From: Marsupella aquatica
Taxonomy: Eukaryota; Marchantiophyta
Direction: 5' to 3'
DNA: 64,000 nucleotides
Assembly: GCA_973895155.1 (NCBI GenBank)
Contig: OZ316897.1
Coordinates: forward strand, 14,012,001 to 14,076,000
Positions 47,300 to 59,345 of the stretch are shown piece by piece (the first letter of the stretch is position 1; each line of letters opens with the position of its first letter). The translations under genes were made by a program, and so were the position numbers. The notes beneath the pieces are model-generated. The model saw only the letters and a program-made list of their open reading frames with translations, searched no databases and was not told where the DNA came from.

Positions 47300-48085
47300 T
47301 GGCACGGTCACTGAAGTGCCTACTACTCAGGTTCACTCGTTGGGCTCAGGTTCTGCTACGTACCCCTTGTTTTGCGCTTGAAGAAAGGAGTATGTACCTC
47401 GGTCACTGAAGTGGCTACTACTCAGGTTCACTCTTTGGGCTCAGGTTGCTTCATACCACTTGTTTTGCGCTTGAAGAAAGGAGTATGTACCAGGCCTATG
47501 ACCTAGATGGTCGGTCAAGGTGTCCCTGTAATTGCACATAATAAAAAAGACAGCGAGATTGGTACTTAGAATGTAATTGCACATTAAAAAAAGACAGCCA
47601 GATCCCTATTTAGAATAGCACTCAGTGATTTAAACAAAATAATTGGCTTTATGGAATGATATTGTCACAGTTTGATGTACTGGGGACTCTCTGTCAAGTG
47701 CATATGCAAGTTACACTCCTAGATGTGTTAAGAAGATGGTTGTGCTCACACAAGTTACACTTCTAGAATTGTTAAGAAGATGGTTCTAGTAATGTGCAGA
47801 TGAAAACCAACTTTAAGACACCCCCAATTGTCAAACCACAAAACCTGATGTACCTTAACTACTAAGTTAAAAAGAGGGACATAAAAAGTTAAGTGCAAAT
47901 GGAAGTTACACTCCTAGATGTGTTAAGATGATGGTTGTGTTCACACAAGTTACACTTCTAGAATTGTTAAGAAGATGGCTTTAGTAATGTGCAGATGAAA
48001 ACCAAGTTTAAGACACCCCCAATTCTCAAATCACAAAACCTGATGTATTTTAACTACTAGGTTAAAGATACGGACAATAAAAGTT
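47300..48085. repeat. Cluster of three two-copy tandem duplications
   Basis: Three adjacent pairs. At 47306-47396 and 47399-47490, each copy has ctactactcaggttcactc and gcgcttgaagaaaggagtat. At 47530-47615 there are two ~43-base copies starting gtaattgcacat. At 47700-47893 and 47896-48080, two ~190-base copies share cactcctagatgtgttaag and aagacacccccaattctc-like text. All are diverged by a few substitutions. Confidence 0.82.
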
Positions 48086-51000
48086 ATGGACTGCCAAATT
48101 GATAGATCCATGGACCATTGGCCTTGGCCTCTGGTGAAGGGGTCTAGATAGTCCCTCTGCTGGCTTCTCTCTAGCTGTATGCTCATTTTCAAAATAAACA
48201 AAATTTACACTATATTTAAGGTAAGAAAAAAGAAAACTAGGAAACCCTAATGTGGACTAGTTGTATTTTGTGGGAGATGAAAGATGAAAGAAATCTCTAC
48301 TTCTGCTGCCATAGACCTTTATTCCATCACCTGGCAAGCAAGCCCTCTTCAGGGTGAGGAAAGCAGAGTGGATAGTCTGGCATCCCATCCACTCCCAGGT
48401 CGGAGTTGAGGGTCCCACTGAAACCCTAAATGGCTGTGATCTTCCCTGCCAATTTTGGAGATAGAAGGGTTGACCCTAGCTAAGGGCCTAAGGAATACAG
48501 GCCTCACTCGGCTGCCCTTATAACAAGAATGAGAGGAATGTCACTTTGAACACTTTTTTCCACACGAAGTTTCCATCTGGGCTGTACACTGGATCCGCCG
48601 TCGTTGGGCTTAAAAGATTGATAAAAAGATAGATGTCTGCAACTGCAAGGAATTGAGTGTGTCTCAGGGGATGCTGATGTGGACGGTGTTTTTGCGGCCC
48701 AAGCTTAGACCATGTCAAGAGGTGATGTTTTGTTGTCCCCTCAATCTCTTTCATTTCCAGCAGTTCGAATCCAATGTGAAGTGGACACTAGCCCATCCTG
48801 ACGTCTTTCGTTTAGAGGACTATGTTACAGACAAAAGCTTGTCCACCGGTTTTGGTGTGAAAAAAGTGGCACTGCCTACCTGTTCATTCTTGTAAACCGA
48901 GCCTTGGCGTTTGGGTTACTAATATTCTGAAGGGGGTTCGAGTTGTTGCACTGGGAGGGGTGTCTGGTAGGTGGAAAGATAGGAATGATGATGGACCGAC
49001 CATTCTAAGATGTCAACAGTGTTGAGCAACTGCGAAGGACTAGACAATTGAGTTGACACGGCTATGAGAAGGCTTCCTTCTTGGCAAGACTCCATGACTG
49101 GATCTCCTATGACGTTCTCTCTTTGAAGATAGGAAAAGTTCCATGAAGTGGCACTCTTATGCCCTGTCTTTGTAAAGGTAGGTAAGTGTGTCTAATCATC
49201 TCATTGCTTCCATCCAATCTGACGACTTTGAATCACACCCTTCCCAAAAAATTGAATAGTAGAAGATGGACTACGAAGGTTGTCAAAACCTAAGATAGAC
49301 TCTCATAACCTGGCTGGACCATTTTCAAACATTCTTTGAACTCAAATAATATAGTCTCTTTCTACAAATGGTGACAGTTGTTTCTCAGAAGTTGGTAAGT
49401 AGATTGGATTTGCATTGTTACACATGGTGATTGATCGGAGCGTCAGTTTAAAAAATAGTATTTGTATTCAAGAAAAATTCAATAACGGAGAGCCTCGTTA
49501 TGGAGGTTTGGTTATACCTAAACCATCCAATTATTCCACCCTACGGGTAGCTCATACACCTTGGCTAAGGTTTTTAAATGTTTTTACTCTGCAGCACTTT
49601 GGCTCATTTCAGCTCACGATCGACCGAATTCATCTCCATTTACCTCAATTACGTACTTTATACCACATAGTCGTTTCCATTGGGGAAATGTGGACTGCTC
49701 CAAGGAAGTACAGTACTATGAGAGACCCAAGGTATGATGAGGTATGCACTCTTTTATTCAGTCCTTTCGAGCCCAAACAAATTGGGCGGATAAAATATGC
49801 AAAGAAAGTACCCAGTCATCCACAATGCTGGGATTCCGTGTGGGTGTAATCCAGTACAGTGATTAGGTAATCACCCTCACTTGGATTGCACGGTTTATTT
49901 CATTTCCCTAGTCCACATAATTCCACACATGGATGCATCAATTGAGTTAATTGTCTACCTTGAACTGTCTACCAGGATCTACTAGGAGAACCTTCCACAC
50001 ATGGACACCGCAATTGATCAGTAAGTTCACAACACTTCACTGTATTGCCGGGAGAAACGAAAGACGGACGGCATCAAGGCAGGTGCATCGCCAATTATTA
50101 ATCATGAGTCAGCCCACCAACAGACCACACAGCCTCAGCCAGTTAATTAATTATCTTGGGACAATTCTGCTCAATAATTGGGTTTAGAATTAGATGAAGT
50201 GTGTGACTATGTCGCTCTTAAGTGGGTCCTTAAAAACACGAGCTCCTACGTACGGGGACGCATGTTCGTGACTTCAATTTGTCGGCTCCCCTCGCTTGCA
50301 GGACTAATTACTAATTACAATACAGGTTTGTGTTTCTCGATTCCGCTGAGTGCTGACCTCTAACAGCCAGAAACTTTGGGAAGTTAGAGCATTACAGTAG
50401 CAGAGGGAGATATCCGTGACCTCCCTGTCCGTGGCAATGACGAGTTGACGACACTGGTACAGTAGTAAGGTAGTTAATATGGTTAATACTGATTTGGTAT
50501 GAAAATTGCATCTATTCGGTAATCTGGTATAGCTACAGTAGTAGACAATTTCCCAAATGTAGCTCAATCATAAGTGGCAGGATAAAACCCGGGACGTCTT
50601 GGTCCCAGGGTCATATGAGCATTGTTGACAAACACCACATGTCATAGGAGTTCAAACTTTGGGCAACATTCAGGTTTGTACTTGAATATTGCAATGTTTG
50701 TGATTGTGGGGTGCAAATTGATTTATTCATTCGAGAAAGGTCACAGTGCACTGATTGAAGAGGTGCAAATTATTGTCCACGATGCAGTGAGTTTCAGCTA
50801 TGCAAGAAAGGGACCGAGCTATTAAGTTAACGAAAGTATATTGGAGGGGACCTCCTGTTGGCCCACAAATAGAGGGCCAACAGACCAATGGGCTTTTCCT
50901 ACCATGCCCACTACTCGCTTTCTCTGGATCTACAGTAGTGAGTGCCCTACATAATGAGTGTTCTACAGTACTTGATGGGAAACGAAAATGCCTTTTGTAT

Positions 51001-51375
51001 TTTGCTTCTAGTCTATATATAAAATACTGCCAAAAAAACAACGTGTCAAACCCATAGATAGGATCCCAAAGACAAGAAACAAGAAAAAGTCCAGGAACAT
51101 CAAGAGCCGAAAAACCTCCAGTCTCCTGAACAACAGCAAAAGAACTAAAGTACTATTGAATAACCAAGTAACACTTTCTAGTTTCAGTTTCACTTTACTT
51201 TTTTAGGTGTTAATAACTCAAATTACCATTGTCCTTTGAGTTCTTAGTTTGATACTGAATAGAAGGGCCCTCCTTCAAACAAGCATTGGGCAGGACACAA
51301 TACATTTTCAGACGGGATAGGAAGTACTCCCCACAAGTGAAACACTAGGTTTTGGCAATGTCTTTGACACATGAC
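48086..51375. other. Non-coding region
   Basis: Several frames of 60-144 codons, the longest at 49415-49849 on plus, lack any recognised domain and have no convincing splice partners. Nothing further can be supported. Confidence 0.4.
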
Positions 51376-52180
51376 TGGAGGCTAGGTACAAGCTCAAAGT
51401 TGGAAATAACATTCACATCTTGCTTGTCTTTGTGGAGGTATATGTTTGATGGACCCCCCCAAAATTCACGTGCCTAGGTATAAGCTCAAAGTTAGAAATA
51501 ACATTCCCATCTTGCTTGTCTTTGTGAAAATATATGTTTGATGGACCTCCAAAATGAAAGTGTTACTTGATGGAACCCATGAAAGATCTAGACCTGGGTG
51601 CCCTAACCACAGTAAACTCATCTGGGTTTTGCTACTTTAAGGACAACCTCTAACATGTCTAAACCATAACGATATTTGGAAGACTAAACAAAACCTTAAG
51701 AGGTCGTCAAGTGCCCGTAGTTTGGGATAAGTCCTGTGAGTGTTATCATTGTTGTGGTGAACGTGCAATGACAGTTCGTGATGACTACTGTTTCCTTACA
51801 AATGCAAGAGAAGATTACATCTGTTCAGAATATCCTTAATTAATGAGGAGGACATAATTATCAGCCTCAACTCATGATGATTATCATTCTTGTCTGTACC
51901 AAATTGTAAGATTTTAAACTGGAGTCCTGTATTGACCAATATTCATTCACTCGGTTACCCTAAAATGAGACGCGGACAAACCCAGTACAGGATTTATTTT
52001 GCCAGACTGATACATCTGTTTAGGATATGCCTAATGAGTAAAGGACATATCAGCCACATCATTATCGTTCTTCTCTGTACCAAAATCATGTAATGTTTCA
52101 AATTGGGATTCCCTTTTGACCGAGATTGGTTCACTCGGTTACTGTAAAATGACACCCAGGTACAGACTTTATGTTTGCCA
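51376..52180. repeat. Two more two-copy tandem duplications
   Basis: At 51381-51462 and 51473-51552 the copies share ctcaaagttggaaataacatt and cttgcttgtctttgtg. At about 51830-51990 and 52015-52170 the copies share a cattcttgtctgtaccaaa-like block, cattcactcggttac and 'taaaatga'. Divergence is higher in the second pair. Confidence 0.75.
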
Positions 52181-54346
52181 GAGTCAAACAGATTTGGGGC
52201 CTTTCAATCAGGTTTCAAGCGGAATAACATCCTCGTCTTCAATGATTTCTCTGTAGAGTCAAAGAACACATTCAATGATCAATTGAATTACAAGCGAGAG
52301 TGCAGTACAGCAAGCCATTGTTTTGGGTTTCTTTGAATTAAATGGAAAACCTCAACTTGATATATATTCACGTTCATGGAGTCGTGGATATTGTACGGTT
52401 CCAATCTGAGGATTAAGAGTAGGATATCCTTAATGAGAAGGGTGACAGACTAGACAAGCCTAATATCTGAAAGAACAATAGGCACAGACAATAATCTAGA
52501 GTGTCGAGTCTTCGAATCATAATTGGATTGGAGTTAAGACGTATAGCTGACAGATTTATTACAAGTGGTGGAAGTGGTTCCGAGCAGACATATTCATCAA
52601 CAGGTGTAATATTGATTATGGACATTTCATGGGAGCTATGAGAATAACGCGGACTCAGCACCTGAGAGTAATGAATACATCAACGATAACTACGAGTTGA
52701 GTAATGTGAATTAAAAGTGGTACGTACCTCGAAGTTGTTCCTCACATAATGATGAACAAGTTGCAGCAGTTTATTAGGTAGTTGGGAACTCGGAAGAAGG
52801 CAAGAAGCCTCTTGCTTAGAGAAAGGTCTCCTTCAATTTCCGAGAAACATAAATAGTAACTTCCAAAGGAAACTTTCTTTCTTAACCCATATTTTGTCCC
52901 AATGGACCTAATGGACCTTCGTGTTCACACGAGATAACATTTCGTGTCAACAGTTTTTGTAATACAATTTGCAGTCTTTATAATGCCAGAAAGTCATTGT
53001 AAAATGTAGGATGTTCTATAATCTACCATGTCACCAACTGTGTCTAGCTACAACCGCAATGTCAAGTAAACAGTTCATCTTGTGGCCACAGCACAATACC
53101 GAGCATCACAGTTAGAACTCATATACATTGACAACAATGTATACACACAGTTGGTAGACTAGGGTTTAGGAAAATTGTAGCATAGACGCATAAAATCAAA
53201 ATGCATACATGCATATCTTCACAAGGATAGACTATAGTATGCAAAATTTATTCAGTGTGACGCATCAAATTGCAAACATAACCCTGAATTAGCCCAATCA
53301 TATTTTCTGGCCACTCCCTCATTGCAGTTGGCACATCTTAAACGGTAGCACTAGCAGGACACACTAGCATGAAAAGTAAGAAAAGCAACACAAGGAAATG
53401 TCAAGCGATGAACCTAAACACAAGGAGAACAAAACAGGTTCCCAATAGATTTGAATTGTAAATATTAATTTGAATTTTTTATTCACATTCTCTTCAAAAA
53501 AACAATGAGGTTGGGGACACTACGATGCTTGTGTGCTTCAATGAATTTGTAAACTCTTCCTTTGTAGTTTGGATACAATGGCCAAAATCTATTCAACCAA
53601 ACTATGAGTTGGTGCTAGGGCGCTTGGTTGCTCCAATATCGTCAACCAAGATGCAGCTGAGGTTGGCCCAATCTTGGTTGACCTCACCAATAAAGGCATA
53701 CGGACCCCTATTTTTACCAAAAACAAACTTGAAAAAATTGCTGCCCTTGCCGAGATGGGGTGTCATGACAGAACGGACGCCCCATAGTGAAAAACAATTC
53801 CCTCTAAAAATTTGAAACAAAATAAATTCAATTTGCTTCCATGTTTTTCTTGCAACGACTTGGCGGCCTCTCAGGCATGAAGTGGCAACTGATATCAGGT
53901 TGACTAATGGACTGACTAATAACTGATGAAATTAACATACTTGCACCCAAACTATTTGTACTTCATGCTCATTTCAACCCTGATCACAACCTGAATCACA
54001 CTCAGTCTTATAGTGGTGCAGAAATACTTACAATTTACAAAACTTATTGGAGTTCTATAGATGACTAAGATATGGTGCCCAGCAAAACTTGTATATTTAT
54101 CGGTTCTTGGAGTGCAAAATTGGAGCAAGGAACTGACTATTTTCCGTAATTCTGGTAGATGTTTAGCCAGACAAAACTTTTGAGTTCTACCCAGGCTAGA
54201 ACCAGAAAATAAACGTCAAAATTTGAGTAGACTACAACTCTAATTTGCCATATTATTCTTTACCTCACAATGATGAGAAACAAGATCTTAAACACACTCA
54301 GGGCTCACTTGAGAAGATGTATTTATTAAGAACTAGCCCAATGCCC
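52181..54346. other. Non-coding region left of the CACTA element
   Basis: No gene supported. A pair of minus-strand frames at about 52420-52670 and 52728-52810 can be joined by a GT-AG intron in phase but has no start codon or recognised domain; it may be a gene fragment. Confidence 0.4.
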
Positions 54347-54388
54347 ATGCACTAGTACATTTTATCGCCCTTTTTCGACAATGAAAGT

Positions 54389-54786
54389 ATCGGAACCCTT
54401 TGGCAACTTGCAACCAGATTTTTGGAACTTCCGATTACCACAACATCGGAACATGCCATTTTCTGCACATCGGATATAGACCATCGGACAAGTATCGGAA
54501 ACACCGATATTACCTTCATCGGACCATCCGTAATCTAAAATATCGGATATTTTACTATCCGATGCCGGAAGTGTCGGACCACTACTTTGTCGCCTGTTCT
54601 GTTTAATTCGTGTCCGATTATTGTCCGTTTGTTAAGACATCGAAATATCCGATATTAGTAGTTTTGCAAGTTCCAATGCGGTAAGATTCGGAAGATCCGA
54701 ATGTTCTGGAATGGGGAAGTCCAATACAAAGTGCATCGGAAGGTCGTGGTTTTGGTTGGATGGAGTGGGATGATTTAAGTATCGGA
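54389..54786. repeat. Subterminal motif field (ATCGGA / TCCGAT)
   Basis: At least 13 exact copies in both orientations within 400 bases. ATCGGA starts at 54389, 54445, 54469, 54483, 54494, 54518, 54542, 54735 and 54781; TCCGAT starts at 54430, 54558, 54613 and 54648. There are additional one-base variants. Such density next to the terminus suits transposase-accessory protein binding sites. Confidence 0.85.
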
Positions 54787-54845
54787 ATGGCATTGGAAAG
54801 AGTGCTTTGGGAAGCGGGGATGCCACGCTTATTAGCATATTTAGT

Positions 54846-54882
54846 GGGTTAGGGTTAGGGTGAGGGTTAGGGTTAGGTGTAG
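54846..54882 (+). repeat. Short telomere-like TTAGGG stretch
   Basis: About five units of ttaggg or a one-base variant. This is the six-base form, unlike the seven-base TTTAGGG type at 60691-60710. It lies between the subterminal field and the first accessory gene. Confidence 0.7.
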
Positions 54883-55136
54883 GGGTGTTTTGGAGGCATT
54901 TTGGAGCTTATTGAAAAAACCATGCAACATAGATCTAATTCAAACCCATGCATGGCCAAAAAGGGTACTCAAGCCCCTAAAATGAATATATACATATAGA
55001 CCCCAATATGTACAAGTGTGATCCACTCGGATCAAATAAGAAATAGCAGCCTGCCCCATATGGTCTACACTTTGTGCCCTAACACACTAGGCCTCTACTT
55101 TGCATATGCTGGTCAACTATCTGACTTGCTACCAGC

Positions 55137-56310
55137 TCAAAATGGAGCATGTCGTCCCTTCCTCTTTTTGGAACGAGTCCGTGGAGGTGGGGGTGGAGAA
55201 GCCTCGGTGAATGTGGTTTGGTCCATATTGGCTTGGTCCAGGTCGTCTGTCCCAAGTGTAGAGGCAACATGAGGAAGTGGACCAACCCCACCACCACCAC
55301 CATGGGAAGCCCCTGAGACATGAGAGGGCACACCCTCTTTGCTACCTCGGCAAGTATGAAAGGAAGCTGCGGGACCCCCCCACTTGTCCCATCAGCAGTA
55401 GAACGTCGTGACTCACCACCACCACCACCACTCCCTCCTGACTGGCTAGGGGCACCATGACTAGCCGCTGGAGGACCTGAGTGGTGAGAGACCCCACCAC
55501 CACCGCCTCCACTCCCTCCAGACGTGCCAGAGGCACGTCCACCACCCCCAATGCTGCTTGCATGCTGAGAGACACCGCCACCACTGCCTGCACTCCCTCC
55601 AGACTGGCCAGGGGCATGTCGACCACCCCCAGTGCTGCCTGCATGCTGAGAGACTCCACCACCACCGCCTGCACTCCCTCCAGACTGGCCAAGGGCATGT
55701 CGACCACTCCCAGTGCTGCATCCGTGGTGAGAGACTCCACCACCACCGCCTGCACTCCCTCTAGACTGGCCGCCCCCAGTGCGGCCAGAGTGCCGAGACC
55801 CTCCACCGCCGGCTGCACTCCCTCCAACCTGGCCACCCCTAGTGCCGCCAGAGCGGCCAGAGCCTCCAGAGCCACTCACTCCCAACTACGCCTAACTGCT
55901 GAGAGCCTCTAGAACACCCTTCCCCATGGGGCTCTAATCGGCGAGACCCACCAACAGCATGTCGTGCAACAACATGTTGCGGGCCCTGAGTGTCAGCTCT
56001 ACCACCAACCCTTGATTGGCGTCGGCCACTAGAACCAACCCCTATGGCTCTCGACTGGTATGCGCTAGGGGCCCGACTAGCACCACCTCTACCGGCCCTA
56101 CTTCGTGATGCTGGAACACCATGATCCTCACCCCGTCGAGTCGAGTGGCGAGGACCACTAACACTGTCCCTAACTGCTCCAGACCGGCGAGATGTGGGTG
56201 CGGCCACAATTGCCTCCTCTGGGCCCAACAACTCTACATCTGAATCGTCCGCCCCTGAGCCCTCCTCCGAGTCCTCACCCTCCTACCCCTCCTCCTCTGA
56301 GCCCTACATA
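55137..56310 (-). pseudogene. Degenerate Gly/Ser/Arg-rich accessory gene of the CACTA element
   Basis: No single open frame spans it, but coherent low-complexity protein can be followed through three segments. First comes an acidic and Arg/Ser-rich N-terminal part (about 56310-55890, including DDSDVELLGPEEA), with TAG codons near its start. A Gly/Ser/His-rich middle follows in another frame (about 55885-55390). The C-terminus is back in the first frame (about 55331-55137), with a poly-Pro stretch and a basic nuclear-localisation-like end, RTRSKKRKGR. The middle consists of roughly five 27-residue repeats. The two frame changes compensate each other. No known domain is recognised. By position it may be the remains of a DNA-binding accessory protein, but that is a guess. 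Confidence 0.5.
55484..55790. repeat. 81-bp coding minisatellite
   Basis: Tandem units of about 81 bases on plus share ctccctccagactggcc and 'catgctgagagac...caccaccgcctgcactc'. They encode on the minus strand a repeated GGSAGGGGGVSQHAGS-like segment. Copies differ by scattered substitutions. Confidence 0.8.
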
Positions 56311-56668
56311 TATCCAAATAGCAATCCAATTAGTGTATGCTCCATCTTACCACAGAATTTTCATCAACCAATTAAGACATTGCATTCAGAGGATTGTCCA
56401 TACCGAACCCAACTCCTCCTCCATGTGAATTTTGAGAGCTCGCGGTCCGTGCTTCTTAGCCAACTCCCTCTCGTCTGGTAAGATTGGCCGCCCATGCTCA
56501 CGCTCCTACACCCCACACAAAATGGCCCCAACATCAAATTGTCCCCCATTAGTCCCTCCCTATCACACCCCAAGTAGTCCCACATCCTCACACCCCCAAA
56601 TACATGTACAATGGCCTTTGGATCCTACTAAGAAATCTACCAAGGATTACCGATAAAAATTCAAATTA

Positions 56669-56837
56669 TCCGATTACCCAAGTATCGGACCCCTCGTGCT
56701 AAAATATCGGACAGACTGTCCGAATGTTTATCTGATACTGATACTATTGGATCATAATCGGACCCCAATTTCAAAAAAAGGTGTGATAACACATCCGATT
56801 ATGGGTCCGATACCGACAGAATCGGACCAGTATCGGA
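56669..56837. repeat. Second ATCGGA / TCCGAT cluster
   Basis: Eight exact copies in 170 bases: ATCGGA starts at 56684, 56706, 56757, 56821 and 56832; TCCGAT at 56669, 56794 and 56806. It lies between the two minus-strand accessory genes, upstream of the Gly-rich one. Confidence 0.82.
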
Positions 56838-57010
56838 AAGACGGCCCAGGAAAGAAAAAATACAATGTCGAGAGCGGGCCTGACTTGCAGGTCTCGCCTC
56901 GACAATAAGAAGGGACTAGCTTTGGGTTGGGGCTCTTTAGGCATACACAAGCCTCAGGTGATCAGGCAAATTGAGGTGAGGAGCTTGGAGAGAGGAGGGG
57001 GAGTACTTAC

Positions 57011-58082
57011 AAACTCTGCCTTGAGACGCTGCGACCCACCCTGCCCCATCCGGTGAGTGATTACTGGCCTATTGTCAACTCGAAGCAATGTTTTCAGGAT
57101 TTGTGAGGGAGGGTCTCCAAGCTGAACTGATCTTGCTTCCCAATGCTGCAGGTTGCTCTGAGCATGGCGGGTGTCAACAGTCTCCCCTGCTTGGGCCTTG
57201 ATGGCAAGCTCCTCTCATTCGGCCTGCCAGTACCGTCTTGCCTGCCAAGCTCAAACTTGTAGCTCGGTCTTGATCCAAGCTGCCCATACATCTGGTGGTA
57301 GATCAACTGGGCACCCCCTCTACCTGATCACCTCCTCATTTTCCTTGCATTCACCAAGGTATTTCCTGAGCTTCTCCCTGACATGGTTCCTTCTGTCTGC
57401 AAGTGAGAGGCTGATTTTTCGATTCAAGAACCTGTCATCAAGGAATGATCCATTGGAAAATCTCTCCTTCACCTGCTCACGAACTCTAAATTTCTCCTAT
57501 TCATTTTTCTTCCCCCAGTAGTCTAACACCCCAAAATGGGATCTAAGTACCTGCCCAAGCTGACTCCTGAAGAGATTATAGCTCCTAGCCCTGGGAGCTC
57601 CTCCACTATTCAAAAACAGCTTTGGCCGCTTGCTTCGCTCCTCTGCTTCGCTCCTCTGCTTGCTGTTTCTCCTCCTCTGCTCTCTTCCTCTCTGCAGCCC
57701 GTGCTTCTTTACGCAGGGCTTTCTCTCTCTGTCTTGGTGAGAGGGCCTCCGCAGGGATGCTCCGCTTCTCATCCCTTCGCTTCCTCTTCTTTTCTTTCTC
57801 CCTCTGCTGCCTTTCCTCGAATGCTTTCTCAGCTTCTGAAATAATTGTGCCCTTTGAAGAGTCAATCAATCCCTGTGTCAATGCAGCAACCTGCTGCGCA
57901 ACTTCTATTGAGAGCCCTATTTGCGTTTGAAAAATGGCTGTCATAATGTCCCCAAAGTTTTGAGATGGCCCGGCTCCATCTCCTGCAGATCCTCTGGCTC
58001 CCCCGGCTGCTCCGGCTCCCCCGGCTCCCCTGGCTCCACCTCTTGCCCCTCCTGCCCCTCCATTGTTCCCCTCCATAGCCAT
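57011..58082 (-). pseudogene. Ptta/En/Spm-like (TnpA-type) accessory transposase gene, decayed
   Basis: Begins at the ATG at 58082 (MAMEGNNGG). Next come a Gly/Ala/Arg-rich stretch, a helical segment (FQTQIGLSIEVAQQVAALTQ) and a strongly charged coiled-coil-like region rich in Lys, Arg and Glu. Then follows a globular part with FGVLDYWGKKNE, RKISLSLADRRNHVREKL and VDLPPDVWAAWIKTE, which resembles the Ptta/En/Spm plant transposase family. The 13-base tandem duplication at 57633-57658 shifts the frame. Downstream, two TAG and two TGA codons interrupt the restored frame, each explained by one C-to-T change (CAG or CGA). The exon ends at a GTAAGT donor just below 57011; no downstream exon was identified. 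In En/Spm the equivalent protein binds subterminal motifs, which would fit the ATCGGA clusters here. Family assignment is moderate. Confidence 0.6.
57633..57658. repeat. 13-base tandem duplication causing a frameshift
   Basis: Two adjacent copies of cttcgctcctctg. Counting one copy only, the coiled-coil frame runs straight into the downstream globular frame of the accessory gene, so the duplication explains the shift. Confidence 0.85.
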
Positions 58083-58248
58083 AAGCTCCTCCCGGCCTTC
58101 AATTCCAGTTCGCGACCACGCACTTCCCCGGCTTTTGCCAAAGAAAACATCTCCCAACGCTCTTTCGATGCAAAGCCCGACTAAGAAGGAGTGGCACTTT
58201 GGTCGGGAAACCTAAAACCTGTCCGACTATGGATTCGATTCTTACTGC

Positions 58249-58312
58249 ATCGGAACAAGCGATGCTGTAATTATCGGAAATATAGCGGATGTCCGATTCT
58301 TACAGCATCGGA
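58249..58312. repeat. Third ATCGGA / TCCGAT cluster
   Basis: ATCGGA at 58249, 58273 and 58307 and TCCGAT at 58292, about 170-230 bases upstream of the accessory gene start at 58082. Position suggests promoter sites controlled by the same factor that binds the element ends. Confidence 0.75.
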
Positions 58313-58319
58313 CCCCTCC

Positions 58320-59345
58320 TCGGGGGGTTGACTATCAAAAATCTTAGGAACCACATGCGATCCAAAATAGGTATTTTTCATAGAAATTAGTTAAATTTTT
58401 AAAAAGCGTAGGAAGCAAAAGAAGGTATTATAGACCAATATTTATAGAATATTCTCTAATATATATCATTCATAAAGTAGAATAGGTCATTAATATTGAA
58501 AATAGAGAATTTTTTTGGAATATTCCCATTATAAAATAGGTGTATTTATATTAGGCTAGGATCGCACGTGGTACCTCAAAATATATATTAAGTTAACCCC
58601 CTGAGGACCCCTCTTGTTAATTCCTTGTATTACTCATGTCCGAAGTCTTTTTTGATATAATAACTATGGCAATTAATTTGGTTGTATGTTTGATGACCCT
58701 ATGTTGGTTCTATGTGTTTAAGCAGGGTTTTAGGGATGGGGTGGACCGTTGGAGCCGCGGTCCCTTCTCATTGTGTGGTTTGGAGGTGGTTGGTATGTAT
58801 AGATGTTGCGAGTTATATTTGAGAGTTGTTTGGTATTTACATTGTGACATTTTGGGGGCAAAATATGGATTCACCTAGCTAGCTAACCTTATGCATACAG
58901 TGACATGCCAAATTTTGCAGTTCTTTTTTGTAGAGGGTTAAGTCACTCAGTTTTTGCGGAGGGTTAGGTTGCTGAGCTTTTTTGGGGGTCCATTTTTGTA
59001 ATGCATCATGCACAGCGAGAGCCCGCACGTCTGAAAAGTATGGTTGGACCACTCTAAAATGTTGGGAGGTGCCCGGCATAGGTCGGCCCCCTAGCCAACT
59101 ATAATTCTGGTCATACAGAGGTTAATTAGTGATCTTGTTACACACTAATTAAGTTGAAGTGTTCTTGTGCAGTAATTTCAGACTTGTCTTAGCATATAGT
59201 TTAAGGCCAAGATCCTAGTTGGCACTGCAGAGCGCAGGTCTCATTAAGGTATTATTGATTTAAACATTTTTTGTTTTGCCTTAAGACATATATATGTAAA
59301 TAATTGTCCCAATGGTGCAGATTCTAAAATATAGTGACATTGTGT
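58320..59345. other. Interval between divergent transposon genes
   Basis: AT-rich sequence between the minus-strand accessory gene and the plus-strand transposase. No protein recognised. It probably holds the transposase promoter and 5' UTR; 'aatatatatt' and tatatatgtaaa stretches are present, but no single TATA box can be picked. Confidence 0.4.

Noticed and set aside
49415-49849. 144-codon plus-strand frame
   Set aside because: Longest frame in its region but with no domain, no biased composition and no splice partners; consistent with chance in a long non-coding stretch.
52413-52810. Two minus-strand frames joinable by a GT-AG intron
   Set aside because: The join is in phase and the text looks protein-like, but there is no start codon, no recognised domain and no further exon. 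Kept only as a possible gene fragment.
55461-55912. Long frames rich in Trp, Thr or Arg across the Gly-rich repeat, on both strands
   Set aside because: They are alternative readings of the same 81-bp tandem repeat; only the Gly/Ser frame joins to plausible flanking protein.
54350-58330. A separate smaller transposon bounded by the first and third ATCGGA clusters
   Set aside because: No inverted copy of the CACTAGTAC terminus is found near 58.3 kb, and the accessory and transposase genes together make a normal En/Spm-like set, so one larger element is simpler.
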